Of a DNA stretch of 64,000 bases, positions 1 to 9,073 are shown piece after piece (position 1 is the stretch's first letter; every line of letters starts with the position of its first letter). The notes beneath the pieces were generated by a model. That model had not been told where the DNA came from and made no database searches. It saw only the letters and a program-made list of their open reading frames with translations. A program made the translations under genes and the position numbers. Where the stretch lies: the NCBI RefSeq assembly GCF_001931485.1, contig NZ_MSDV01000034.1, forward strand, positions 1-64,000, given 5' to 3'. The stretch comes from Burkholderia sp. SRS-W-2-2016. Lineage in GTDB: Bacteria > Pseudomonadota > Gammaproteobacteria > Burkholderiales > Burkholderiaceae.

Positions 1-2009
1 GAGCTCACGCCCGTGGACAGCGAGCTGGCCGTCGTCGAGGTCGACGTCGACAGCGAACTCAGCCCCGTCGAAGTCGAGCTCGACAGGCTGATCACCGTAC
101 TATTCGTCGTGCTCAAACCCGTCGACAGTGAGCTCACGCCCGTGGACAGCGAGCTGGCCGTCGTCGAAGTCGACGTCGACAGCGAACTCAGCCCCGTCGA
201 AGTCGAGCTCGACAGGCTGTTCACCGTGCTATTCGTCGTGCTCAGACCAGTCGACAACGAACTCACGCCCGTCGAAGTCGAACTCGACAGGCTGTTCACG
301 GTGCTGTTCGTCGTGCTCAAACCCGTCGACAGTGAGCTCACACCCGTGGACAACGAACTGGCCGTCGTCGAAGTCGACGTCGACAACGAACTCAAGCCCG
401 TCGACATCGAACTCGACAGGCTATTCACCGTGCTATTGGTCGTGCTCAGACCAGTCGACAACGAGCTCACGCCCGTGGACAACGAACTGGCCGTTGTCGA
501 AGTCGACGTCGACAGCGAGCTCAGCCCCGTCGAAGTCGAGCTCGACAGGCTGTTCACCGTGCTATTCGTCGTGCTCAAACCCGTCGACAACGAACTCACG
601 CCCGTCGAAGTCGAACTCGACAGGCTATTCACTGTGCTGTTCGTCGTGCTCAAACCCGTCGACAGTGAACTCACGCCCGTCGACAACGAGCTGGCCGTCG
701 TCGAAGTCGACGTCGACAACGAACTCAACCCCGTCGAAGTCGAGCTCGACAGACTGTTCACCGTGCTATTCGTCGTGCTCAGACCCGTCGACAACGAGCT
801 CACACCCGTGGACAACGAACTCAAGCCCGTCGAAGTCGAGCTCGACAGGCTATTAACTGTGCTATTCGTCGTGCTCAGGCCAGTCGACAACGAGCTCACA
901 CCCGTGGACAGCGAACTCACGCCCGTCGACGTCGAGCTCGACAGGCTATTCACCGTGCTATTGGTCGTGCTCAGACCAGTCGACAGCGAGCTCACCCCTG
1001 TGGACAACGAACTAGCCGTAGTCGAAGTCGACGTCGACAACGAACTAACCGAAGTCGAAACCGACGTCGACAAACTCGTCACCGCCGTCCCCACCCCAGC
1101 AACAGCCTGATTCGTCGCATACAACTCACTACCGTTAACCGCGTCCGTGCTGGTCGCGGAAATCCGCCCGGCCGCGACATTGGTGATCGTGCGCTCCGCG
1201 CCGGACGCGCCGACGCTCACCGTGCTGGCCGGCGCGGTGCCCGCAAACGTATACGCGGTGCCGTTGATCGTCGTGCCGGTAGTGGCGACCGCGGCGGCGG
1301 TCTTCGAGTTCGAGCCCAGTGCCACGTCGTTGGCGTTGCTGGCGACCGCGCTGGTGCCGAGCGCCAGCGCGCTGGTGCCCGCCGCCGTCGCGCCCACCCC
1401 CATCGCCACCGAGTTCACCGCGGAGGCCGTCGACTGCGTGCCGATCGCGATACCGTTGGTCGCGCTCGCGCTGACCACCGCGAACCGTCCCACCGCGAAC
1501 GACTGGTCCGCCAAGGCCGCCGAGCCGCCCGAGCCCGAATTATTGCCGCCGCCCAACGCGATCGAACCCACCCCGGAGGCGGTCGCATCGTTGCCGAACG
1601 CGGCGGCGCTGACGTTCAACGCTTTGGAGCCCGAACCAAACGCGGTCGAACTGTTCGCGGTCGCCGTCGACGCACGCCCAATCGCCAGCGAATAGGAACC
1701 GCTCGCGGTGGTGTTCCAGCCGAGCGCGACCGATTCCGCACCGGACGCGGTCGTCACCGTCGTGTTCAACGCGCCGCCAGCCGCCACGTTGCCGCCGATC
1801 GCAATCGACGCGGTCCCCGTTGCCGCCCCCAACCCCGCCGAGTACTGCGCCTGCGCGACGTTCATCGCGGCGCCGCTCGCCAGCGCGACGACCACGACGG
1901 CTTTCGCCACCGCGGATATATTCGGTTTGCCGCGCGCGGACGAGATTTCGGAAGCGGCCACCCATGCACCGAGGGCCTCATTCCAGATCGAGCGGTAAGT
2001 TTTATTCAT
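1..2009 (-). CDS. Trimeric autotransporter adhesin (YadA/Hia type), partial at its C-terminus
   Basis: This is an outer-membrane surface adhesin (type Vc secretion). The gene starts at ATG 2009-2007 behind a GAGATGA Shine-Dalgarno and runs without a stop past the left edge, so the membrane-anchor barrel is not in the window. Residues 1-25 (MNKTYRSIWNEALGAWVAA...) are the extended signal peptide region typical of large autotransporters. A hydrophobic segment follows, with a likely cleavage after AMNVAQA near residue 54. Residues about 60-240 carry YadA-head repeats of the SVALG / SIAIG / AFGSGS kind, then a neck-like stretch (ERTITNVAAGRISATSTDAVNG) and a long Ser/Thr/Leu stalk made of repeats. 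Long plus-strand frames over this region are antisense shadows. Binding target unknown. Family certain, length unknown. Confidence 0.93.
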   Translation of the reverse strand, partial: MNKTYRSIWNEALGAWVAASEISSARGKPNISAVAKAVVVVALASGAAMNVAQAQYSAGLGAATGTASIAIGGNVAAGGALNTTVTTASGAESVALGWNTTASGSYSLAIGRASTATANSSTAFGSGSKALNVSAAAFGNDATASGVGSIALGGGNNSGSGGSAALADQSFAVGRFAVVSASATNGIAIGTQSTASAVNSVAMGVGATAAGTSALALGTSAVASNANDVALGSNSKTAAAVATTGTTINGTAYTFAGTAPASTVSVGASGAERTITNVAAGRISATSTDAVNGSELYATNQAVAGVGTAVTSLSTSVSTSVSSLSTSTSTTASSLSTGVSSLSTGLSTTNSTVNSLSSSTSTGVSSLSTGVSSLSTGLSTTNSTVNSLSSSTSTGLSSLSTGVSSLSTGLSTTNSTVNSLSSSTSTGLSSLSTSTSTTASSLSTGVSSLSTGLSTTNSTVNSLSSSTSTGVSSLSTGLSTTNSTVNSLSSSTSTGLSSLSTSTSTTASSLSTGVSSLSTGLSTTNSTVNSLSSSMSTGLSSLSTSTSTTASSLSTGVSSLSTGLSTTNSTVNSLSSSTSTGVSSLSTGLSTTNSTVNSLSSSTSTGLSSLSTSTSTTASSLSTGVSSLSTGLSTTNSTVISLSSSTSTGLSSLSTSTSTTASSLSTGVS
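3..1085 (-). repeat. Modular Ser/Thr-rich stalk repeats inside the adhesin gene
   Basis: On the minus strand this stretch encodes permutations of SSLSTG, STSTTA and TTNSTVNSL. The TTNSTV block occurs nine times; its plus-strand positions are 101, 230, 305, 434, 563, 638, 767, 863 and 959. The spacings are 129, 75, 129, 129, 75, 129, 96 and 96 bp, all multiples of three, equal to 43, 25 or 32 residues. All are coding repeats, so copy number can change without a frameshift. Confidence 0.9.
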
Positions 2010-2646
2010 CTGTCATCTCTAACGAAAATGCGCGCTACAACCGCCCCGAATCTATTTATCAGAACGATTTCGATCCGCCAGAATGAGACCGAAAATCAGA
2101 CGCGCGTGACGGGGATGACCGAATTCTAAGATTCCGCTTTTTTACCGACTGCCAAACAATGCAAATTAAATATGACGAATTTGTCAAATATTGCCAAATC
2201 TCTAAATTCGTAAATTACTGACAAATATGAGGTTTTCCCAGCAAACGTTTGCTGACAATCTTCCTGCGCCAGCCCCGCGTGAACCAACATTTTTTAAGAT
2301 TCGGAAAAATCTTCCGAAATTCGCTCCGATTTCAGCAATCCATTAATTTCGAGCCAATTGAAATCGTTCACGCCAAACGCTTAAAATCCTCATTTCTATT
2401 TTTTAATCTTCTACAACCATAAAAACCGGCCGACCAATGACAAAATAGTTAACTCCGGTTAAAAAAACCCAACCCGCGCAGTCGCGCAACTCGCGCCCAT
2501 TAAAAACCGTCAACCCGTTTGAAATTCGAGCCCCCCACTACCGCACCGACATCGGCGCAATCTCACCCCGCTGCCGCGCGCGGGTTTACCGCTTGCCAGC
2601 CGGTACGCTTGCCCCTATCGTCTGCCGATGCCGCCCCGAGGAACCG
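2010..2646. other. AT-rich intergenic region between adhesin and TPR gene
   Basis: About 640 bp without a convincing gene. It is conspicuously AT-rich between about 2100 and 2460 (many A/T runs) in an otherwise GC-rich window. It must hold the divergent promoters of the adhesin and the TPR glycosyltransferase-like gene. One perfect 16-bp palindrome lies at 2239-2254. I could not single out -35/-10 boxes with confidence because the AT-richness gives many equal candidates. Confidence 0.6.
2239..2254. promoter_or_regulatory. Perfect 16-bp palindrome, LacI/PurR-type operator
   Basis: CAGCAAACGTTTGCTG is its own reverse complement and has the central CG step and GCAAACGTTTGC core typical of LacI/GalR/PurR-family operators. 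It sits about 230 bp upstream of the adhesin start and 390 bp upstream of the TPR gene. No LacI-family gene is in the window, so the regulator, if any, is encoded elsewhere. Confidence 0.5.
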
Positions 2647-5139
2647 ATGAGCGCCGACCCGATTACCGAACACTTGCAGCAAGGCGTGACGGCCCACGAT
2701 GCGATGTCGTTGGCCGACGCCGAGCATCACTACCGCCAGGTGCTGACCGCGAATCCTGAGCATGCCGAAGCGTTGCATCGGCTCGGCGTGCTTCATCTAC
2801 AGCGCGGCGATGCGCACAACGCGAGTCTGCTGCTTCGCCGCAGCATCGCATCCGAGCCGGATCGCGCGGCAGCTCACTGCAATCTCGGCGTCGCGCTGGA
2901 GCGGTTGCAGCGCTTTGCGGAAGCCGAAACCTGCTATCGGCAGGCGCTAGCTCTGAAGCCGGATTTCGTCGAAGCGCACGACAATCTCGGCATCGTGCTC
3001 GAAAACACCGGCCGTCTCGACGAAGCCGAGGCCTGCTACCGGCACGCGCTCGCACTGCAACCCGCGCGCGTCCACACGCACTTCCATCTCGGCAATCTGC
3101 TATTCAACGCCGCGCGGCTGGCCGAAGCCGAAACCTGCTATCGGCACACGCTGCTGCTCGCCCCGCACTACCCCGACGCACACAACAATTACGGACTCCT
3201 GCTAAGCGACAGCGGCCGTTTCGCCGAGGCCGAAGCAAGCTACAAGCAGGCGCTCGCACAACGTCCCGATTACGCCGATGCCCATCTCAACCTCGCGCTG
3301 CTGCTACACCGCGCCGGACGCCTGCACGATGCACTGACCTGCTACCAGCAGGCCGTTACGCTGCAACCGGACAACCCGCGCGCGCAGCTGAATTTCGGCA
3401 ATCTGCTGCGCGACATGAACGATCCGAAAGCAGCCGAGGCCTGCTACCGGCACGCGCTATCGCTCGCGCCGGACTATGCGGAGGCCCACAACAACCTCGC
3501 TCTGACGCTCGCGCAAATGCAGCGACTCGACGCCGCCGAAGCGAGTTATCGCCGCGCGCTGGAGTTGCAGCCCGGCTTCGCCGGCGCGTGGGGCAATCTC
3601 GGCAGCCTGCTGCACGAAGCGCAACGCTGGCCCGAAGCGGAAGCCTGTTATCGGCAAGCCGCGGCGCTGCAACCCGCCGATGCCGCCGCGCAATTCAACC
3701 TGGCCAACCTGCTGACCGACACCGGCGCGGTGGCCGAAGCGGAGTCGTATTACCGGCGCGCGTTGTCGCTCGCACCGGGCTATGTCGATGCGTACAACAA
3801 TCTCGGCGTACTGCTCGCCGCCACCGCGCGCGCCGACGAAGCCGAGGCGCTGCATCGGCACGCGCTCGCGCTGCAACCGGACCATGCGGATTCATATGCG
3901 AGCCTCGGCCGTCTGCTGCATAGCCGCCGGCGCCTGGCCGAAGCCGAAGCGTGTTATCGCGACGCGCTGACGCTCGAACCCGGCTCGGCCGTCGCGCACA
4001 ACCGGCTCGGCTGCGTGCTGTACGAAGCGCAGCATCTCGACGAAGCGCACGCGTGCTTCACACGCGCGATCGCGCTGAACCCCGGCTATCTGCCCGCGCA
4101 CTACAACCTGAGCCTCGTGTTGCTGAAAACCGGCCGTTACGCGCAAGCATGGCCGCTGCACGAAACGCGCTATCTGAGTTCGCCCGACTGGGGCAAGGAC
4201 GAGATGCTCGCGCACCAGCGGCCCGCGCTGCCGTTCGCGCAGTGGCAACACGAATCGCTGGCGGGCAAATCGCTGCTCGTGTGGCCCGAGCAGGGCTTCG
4301 GCGATTGCCTCCAGTTCGCGCGTTTTATTCCGCTGCTGAAGGCGCGCGGCGTATCGAAGCTGACGGTCGCCAGTTCGCCCGCGCTGAAGAATCTGTTCGC
4401 GACGCTCGACGGCGTCGACGCGTGGGTCTGCTCGGACGACGACCCGGCCACGGTTCCGGCGCATGACTACTGGTGTCTGATGATGAGTCTGCCGCTGCAC
4501 TTCGACACGACGCTGGACAACCTCCCTGCCCGGTTACCGTATCTGCATGCGGCGCCGGCACGCATCGAGTACTGGCGGGAACGGCTGGCATCGTGCATGC
4601 CGGCCGACACCAACGCCAACATCAACGCCGACACGAACCCCGCGCTGAAAGTCGGCCTCGTCTGGTCCGGCGAGCCGCGTCCCGATCAGTTGCACGCGCA
4701 TGCGATCGACCAGCGTCGCTCGCTGCCGCCACGCGCATATCTGCCATTGCTGCGCGTGCCGGGCATCCGCTTCGTCAGTCTGCAAAAGGGTCAACGCGCG
4801 CAGGCGCAACTGGCGGACCTTCCCGCGGAGCTACGGCCATTCGATCCGACGAACGAAGTCGGCGATTTCGCCGACACGGCCGCGTTGATCGACAACCTCG
4901 ACCTGGTGATTTCGGTCGATACGTCCGTCGCCCACCTGGCCGGCGCGCTCGGCAAACCGGTATGGATCCTGTCGCGTTTCGACGGTTGCTGGCGCTGGCT
5001 GCACGAGCGCGACGACTCGCCGTGGTATCCGGGCATCGCGCGTCTGTACCGGCAACGGCAGCCCGGCGACTGGGCGCCGGTGATAGAGAGGATCGCTGAC
5101 GATCTGGCTCGCTTGCAGAAGAATCGCGCGCCGAGCTGA
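2647..5139 (+). CDS. TPR-repeat protein with glycosyltransferase (GT9/OGT-like) C-terminal domain
   Basis: 830 residues. I chose ATG 2647 because GAGGA lies just upstream; an in-frame ATG at 2593 would add only atypical sequence. Residues about 30-500 are some 13-14 consecutive 34-residue tetratricopeptide repeats (consensus A-HNNLG-LL---GRL-EAEACYR-AL-L-P). The rest resembles the GT-B-like domain of TPR glycosyltransferases: LLVWPEQGFGDCLQFARFIP, KVGLVWSGEP, and near the end SVDTSVAHLAGALGKPVW followed by WRWLHERDDSPWYP. Such proteins modify cytosolic polypeptides or glycans; the acceptor here is unknown. There is no signal peptide, so it should be cytoplasmic. It converges on a paralogue, with 11 bp between the stops. 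Being next to a Ser/Thr-rich adhesin suggests, but does not prove, a role in its glycosylation. Confidence 0.82.
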   Translation: MSADPITEHLQQGVTAHDAMSLADAEHHYRQVLTANPEHAEALHRLGVLHLQRGDAHNASLLLRRSIASEPDRAAAHCNLGVALERLQRFAEAETCYRQALALKPDFVEAHDNLGIVLENTGRLDEAEACYRHALALQPARVHTHFHLGNLLFNAARLAEAETCYRHTLLLAPHYPDAHNNYGLLLSDSGRFAEAEASYKQALAQRPDYADAHLNLALLLHRAGRLHDALTCYQQAVTLQPDNPRAQLNFGNLLRDMNDPKAAEACYRHALSLAPDYAEAHNNLALTLAQMQRLDAAEASYRRALELQPGFAGAWGNLGSLLHEAQRWPEAEACYRQAAALQPADAAAQFNLANLLTDTGAVAEAESYYRRALSLAPGYVDAYNNLGVLLAATARADEAEALHRHALALQPDHADSYASLGRLLHSRRRLAEAEACYRDALTLEPGSAVAHNRLGCVLYEAQHLDEAHACFTRAIALNPGYLPAHYNLSLVLLKTGRYAQAWPLHETRYLSSPDWGKDEMLAHQRPALPFAQWQHESLAGKSLLVWPEQGFGDCLQFARFIPLLKARGVSKLTVASSPALKNLFATLDGVDAWVCSDDDPATVPAHDYWCLMMSLPLHFDTTLDNLPARLPYLHAAPARIEYWRERLASCMPADTNANINADTNPALKVGLVWSGEPRPDQLHAHAIDQRRSLPPRAYLPLLRVPGIRFVSLQKGQRAQAQLADLPAELRPFDPTNEVGDFADTAALIDNLDLVISVDTSVAHLAGALGKPVWILSRFDGCWRWLHERDDSPWYPGIARLYRQRQPGDWAPVIERIADDLARLQKNRAPS

Positions 5140-5150
5140 CGCGCGCGCAG

Positions 5151-6938
5151 CTAACGCAACAGGCCCACCAGCTCAGCGCGCACCCGCTGCAAAACCGGCG
5201 CCCAATCCGCGTATTGCTGCTGCCGGTAAAGCGTCACCGACGGATACCACGGCGAATCATCACGCTCGAGCATCCACACCCAGTGCGGATTCACGTCCGC
5301 GAGCAACCACGTACGCGCGCCGAGCGCGCCGGCCAGATGCGCGAGCGACGTGCACACGGTAATCACCAGATCGAGATTGCCGATCAACGCGGCGGTGTCG
5401 TCGAACGATGCGAATTCCGCCGTGTAATCGGTCAGCGGCAAACCCGCCGCCGACATCTCGTGAACCTCGGCGGCGCCATCGATCTGCAGGCTGTAAAACG
5501 TCACGTCGGGCAAGCCGGCGAAAGCCTGCGCATACAGCGCGGGCGACACCTCGCGCAGCGCATTGCGCTGATGCGTGCGACTGCCGCTCCACACCAGCCC
5601 GACCTTGAGCTTGCGATCGCCCGACAGACGCTCGCGCCACTTCGTGAGCTTCACCGGATCCGCTTCGAGATAAGCGCGCGGCGCCGGCAACGTCTCGAGC
5701 GTGATGCCCAACGCCAACGGCAGACTACCCACCGGCAAATGAAAATCGAAGCGCGGCATGGGCTGCGCATCATGCGGCAACACCCGCGCGCCGAGCGGCG
5801 CGAGCGTGCGTTCGAACAGCGCGCACAGCGGCGCAAAGCAGCAGTAAATCAGCGTGCCGCCCGCTTGCCGCGCCTGCTCCGCGAGCCGCGACACGAAGCG
5901 CATGAACTGGATCGCATCGCCGAAGCCCTGCTCACCCCACACGAGCAAGGTCTTGCCGGCCAGACTCTCGCCGCGCCAGCGGGTGTCGTCGCTCAATTGC
6001 GAAGCCCGTTCCAGTTCCGGCGAACCGGCCCAGCGCGCTTCGTGATTGAGCCAGCCATTGCGGTAATCGCCGAGCAGCAATTGCAGCATCGCGATCGACC
6101 ATTGGGTTTTTGCATCGGCCGAGCCGGTTCGCGCGGCACGCACCATCACGTCCAGCGCTTCGCGATGGCGCTGCAATTCCCGCAGCGCGTTGCTCAGCGC
6201 GAGCAGCGCCGATGGATACGTAGGCGCCAACGTGCACGCGCGTTGCGCGGCCAGCAACGCATGCTCCGGCTGGCGCTGCATCAACCACGCATTCGACGCA
6301 TTGGTCCACGGCAACGCCGAATCGGGACCGATACGAAGCGCGTCGTTGCACAGGCGCAGCGCGGCTTCGCTGTCGCCGCGCGCCAGATGCAGCGCGGCCA
6401 GGTTGTTGCTCAGCATCGGATACTGCGGATCGAGCGAGCGCACGCGTTGGTACGCGGCGAGCGCCGCCGCATACGCGCCGCTGCGCTGACGCAACAGACC
6501 GAGCTGGAACCACGCGTTCGGCGCATCCGGCTGCCGGTCGCACCAGCGCAGCGCGACCTCGGCGGCTTCGTCGTCGCGTTCCAGTTGCTGCAAAAGTTCG
6601 CACCACTCATCGAACCATGCGGTCGCATCGGGTGCCTGATGATGCGCTCTCGCGTACCACTTTTGTGCCTGCTGCAAGCGTCCGTCACGACGCGCGTGGC
6701 GGGCCATTTCGAGCAGCGCCGGCGCGAAGTCGGGGGCGCTCGCAACCGCGCGTTCGAGCGCGGCGGCGGACTCCGCGTAGCGCCCCAGCAGACGCAGCAA
6801 CATGGCCTGCGCGGTCAACGCGCCCGCATCGGCGGGTGCGCGTTGCAGCCAGTCGGCAATCTCACGGGACGCGGCAAGCAGATCGCCGCTCGTCAGACGC
6901 CGCTCGATGCGGGAGAACGGCGTGTCGGATGCGGGCAT
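5151..6938 (-). CDS. Second TPR-repeat protein with glycosyltransferase-like C-terminal domain
   Basis: 595 residues from ATG 6938 (MPASDTPFSRIERRL...). It is a shorter paralogue of the convergent gene. Residues about 10-290 hold roughly seven TPR-like units. Then come LAGKTLLVWGEQGFGDAIQFMRFV, KVGLVWSGSRTHQRN, VITVCTSLAHLAGALGARTW and WVWMLERDDSPWYP, matching the partner's C-terminal motifs in order. An alternative start at ATG 7094 overlaps the stop of the upstream DUF4019 gene (TGATG) and would add 52 Gly/Ala-rich residues; translational coupling makes this possible. The GT9-like architecture suggests a cytoplasmic sugar transferase. Donor and acceptor cannot be read from the sequence. Confidence 0.8.
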   Translation of the reverse strand: MPASDTPFSRIERRLTSGDLLAASREIADWLQRAPADAGALTAQAMLLRLLGRYAESAAALERAVASAPDFAPALLEMARHARRDGRLQQAQKWYARAHHQAPDATAWFDEWCELLQQLERDDEAAEVALRWCDRQPDAPNAWFQLGLLRQRSGAYAAALAAYQRVRSLDPQYPMLSNNLAALHLARGDSEAALRLCNDALRIGPDSALPWTNASNAWLMQRQPEHALLAAQRACTLAPTYPSALLALSNALRELQRHREALDVMVRAARTGSADAKTQWSIAMLQLLLGDYRNGWLNHEARWAGSPELERASQLSDDTRWRGESLAGKTLLVWGEQGFGDAIQFMRFVSRLAEQARQAGGTLIYCCFAPLCALFERTLAPLGARVLPHDAQPMPRFDFHLPVGSLPLALGITLETLPAPRAYLEADPVKLTKWRERLSGDRKLKVGLVWSGSRTHQRNALREVSPALYAQAFAGLPDVTFYSLQIDGAAEVHEMSAAGLPLTDYTAEFASFDDTAALIGNLDLVITVCTSLAHLAGALGARTWLLADVNPHWVWMLERDDSPWYPSVTLYRQQQYADWAPVLQRVRAELVGLLR

Positions 6939-7093
6939 CGCCAGCAGCACATGAGGCGTGGCGCGGACCTGCACGGAGGTGACGCCGGCCGCGACGTGAT
7001 CGCGGGCGGACCCGGCGGACCCGGCGGCGCCGCCCGGCATCGCCGCATGCTGGCCCGCGCCGGACAGCGCTCGCACCACCGCTGCGCCGCCCA

Positions 7094-7588
7094 TCACGGT
7101 GTCGCGATCCGTGCTGGTCCCGCGCCGGCGTTTTGCGACTGCCGCGGCGCGTAGCCGGTAAGACGCCACTGTCCGTCGTTCTCCAGCTGGAAGCTGACCA
7201 TCTCGAACAGCGTATGGCCGTCGGCGAGCGTGGTCGCGAAATCGACGTTCGCATACAGTCCGTCCGGCACCCCGTTGACCTGCGTATAACGGATCCGCGT
7301 GACCGCCGCCCAGCCGCGCTTCGACACCGCGCCCACCGTCTGCCGCGCCTGCCGCATCGAGCCCGCGAACTGCTGCTCGTTCATCTTCTCGCGCATGAAC
7401 GGCGCCGCGCTCTGCCACAGCGCGTCGTACTGGCCGGCGTCGATCTGTTGCAGCGCCCGGTTGGCGTCGCCGAGCAGTTCATCGGCGGAAGCGCCCGGCT
7501 CGGCCGCGGCGGCGAGCGTGCAGCAGGCGGCCAGCGCGGCGGCAAAGAAGGCCCGCAGCGCGATGGCTTGGTGTGTCGATCGAATCAT
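7094..7588 (-). CDS. Exported DUF4019-like protein
   Basis: 164 residues from ATG 7588, preceded by AGGGA at suitable distance. Residues 1-29 form a clear signal peptide (basic start, Ala/Leu core, cleavage near TLAAAAEP). The mature part (DANRALQQIDAGQYDALWQ ... YANVDFATTLADGHTLFEMVSFQ ... DGQWRLTGY) matches the DUF4019 pattern, small periplasmic proteins of unknown function with a fold resembling NTF2. The stop overlaps a possible start of the downstream TPR gene by one base, so the two may be cotranscribed. Alternative in-frame ATG 7624 lacks a ribosome site. Confidence 0.75.
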   Translation of the reverse strand: MIRSTHQAIALRAFFAAALAACCTLAAAAEPGASADELLGDANRALQQIDAGQYDALWQSAAPFMREKMNEQQFAGSMRQARQTVGAVSKRGWAAVTRIRYTQVNGVPDGLYANVDFATTLADGHTLFEMVSFQLENDGQWRLTGYAPRQSQNAGAGPARIATP

Positions 7589-7844
7589 CTGGAATCCCTG
7601 GTATCTGGCCGAACGGCGAAGCACCGATTTTTGAGAAATTGCGGCAACGCCAGACTAGCAGCGCGCCCAGATTTAACGTTTCAAGAATTGAAAAATCGCC
7701 TGGCGGCAACTGTCAAATTTGGTCAGTCCGCCCGTGGTGGTTGCCCCCGATGGCGCCGGCCGATTCATCTCGTTATTGTGCGCAGACGGCCGGCCGTCCT
7801 GTTCGCGACCCGGCCGCGCGCCCACTAACGATCTGGAAAACGCG

Positions 7845-8783
7845 ATGAATATCACGCTCCGACAACTCAGCGCTTTCGTGGTCCTCGCCAAAACCGGCGC
7901 GTTCACCAGCGCGGCCACCCGGCTGCACATCACCCAAAGCGCGCTCAGCGCGCTGATCAAGGATCTCGAACAGGCGCTCGACGTGCAGTTGGTGCATCGC
8001 ACCACCCGCAGCGTTCAGCTCTCCGATGTCGGCGCGCAGTTTCTGCCGCTCGCGCAACGCATCCTCGACGATCTCGAACGCGCGAAGCGCTCGATCGCCG
8101 AACTGAAGTCGCTCAATGCCGGTCAGGTGCGCATCGCGGTGCCGCAGCTGATGGCCTGCACGCTGATGCCGCAAGTGGTCGCCGCGTTCACCGCGCAGCA
8201 TCCGAAGGTCGATGTGCTGATCGTCGATTGCGACGTGGAGGACATTCCGATGCGCGTGCTCAGCGGCGAAGCCGATCTGGGCATCGGCCCGGAGCGCGCG
8301 GTCAGCAGCGAACTGGCGGTACGGCCGCTGTTCGATCTGCCGTTTCTCGCGGTGTTTCCGCAAGACCATCCGCTCGGCCGCCAGAAGCAGGTCGCATGGG
8401 CCGATCTCGCGCGCTATCCGCTGATCTCGCTGCGCGACGACTACACGCGGATGCTGAACAGCCAGTTGACCGCGATGATCCAGCTCGAACTCGAACCCGC
8501 GTATGAAGTCGCGTTCGTGACGACCGCGTTGAGCATGGTGGCCACGGGTCTGGGCATCACCACCTGCCTGCCCTACGCGGTATCGCTGCTCGATCTGCAC
8601 CGGCTGCAACGGCGGCAACTGGTGGAACCCTCGCTGACCCGCAAATTCCACGTGTACAGCCGCGCGGAGCGGCAGCTCGGTCCGGTCGCGCAGGGCTTCG
8701 CCGAGTTCCTCGTCGGCTACTTCGATGCGCGCGACTGGAACGCGACGTTCAACGAAAGTGAGGTGCCGCTGCCGCCCGCTTGA
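7845..8783 (+). CDS. LysR-family transcriptional regulator
   Basis: 312 residues, the usual length of the family. The winged helix-turn-helix is at residues 1-60 (NITLRQLSAFVVLAKTGAFTSAATRLHITQSALSALIKDLE), and the effector-binding domain starts near residue 90 (VRIAVPQLMACTLMPQVVAAF). I chose ATG 7845 over upstream codons because it begins the canonical N-terminus. It lies upstream of the homogentisate operon in the same direction, 286 bp before hmgA, so it may regulate that operon, though LysR genes usually sit divergently. The effector is unknown. Confidence 0.88.
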   Translation: MNITLRQLSAFVVLAKTGAFTSAATRLHITQSALSALIKDLEQALDVQLVHRTTRSVQLSDVGAQFLPLAQRILDDLERAKRSIAELKSLNAGQVRIAVPQLMACTLMPQVVAAFTAQHPKVDVLIVDCDVEDIPMRVLSGEADLGIGPERAVSSELAVRPLFDLPFLAVFPQDHPLGRQKQVAWADLARYPLISLRDDYTRMLNSQLTAMIQLELEPAYEVAFVTTALSMVATGLGITTCLPYAVSLLDLHRLQRRQLVEPSLTRKFHVYSRAERQLGPVAQGFAEFLVGYFDARDWNATFNESEVPLPPA

Positions 8784-8947
8784 GCCGCGCCGCGATTCAT
8801 CGCCGGTTCCGATAAATCGACAAGAAAAAAGCGTTTGCCCGCATGCGCGCGGCGCAGTTGAATAGAGCATCCATCGGCGGTCCCGGTTGCAGTTCGGGGT
8901 CATGCACAGCAGCACGTGAGCGCCGTGGCGATACTCCAGGAGACACG

Positions 8948-9073
8948 ATGAAAGCGACGCAATCCGAACGCGGCCAACCGAGCGGCACACCCGTGCGCTT
9001 GCGCACCACCGCCAGCGTCACCGCACCGCCAGCGCATGCTTCGCACACCCTCCCCGGCGGGCGGACACGATGA
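8948..9073 (+). CDS. Possible 41-residue leader ORF coupled to hmgA
   Basis: ATG 8948 follows a strong CCAGGAGACACG ribosome site. The frame reads 41 codons (MKATQSERGQ...PGGRTR) and its TGA overlaps the hmgA ATG (ATGA). hmgA has only a weak site of its own, so translation could be coupled through this ORF. The peptide is Thr/Pro/Ala/Arg-rich with no recognisable domain. It could be a leader peptide or simply chance plus a misplaced ribosome site; conservation of the frame would decide. Confidence 0.35.
   Translation: MKATQSERGQPSGTPVRLRTTASVTAPPAHASHTLPGGRTR

Noticed and set aside
1..1085. CRISPR-like or satellite DNA repeats
   Set aside because: Spacings are all multiples of three and the minus strand reads as a continuous Ser/Thr stalk; there are no unique spacers.
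13..1110. Long plus-strand frame of repeated VDSELTPVE-type sequence
   Set aside because: It is the antisense shadow of the adhesin stalk, whose minus-strand frame starts with a proper signal region at 2009 and is uninterrupted.
5214..7154. 646-codon plus-strand frame rich in Arg/Gln/His
   Set aside because: Antisense to the TPR glycosyltransferase-like gene; composition is typical of a GC-rich shadow and no domain is seen.
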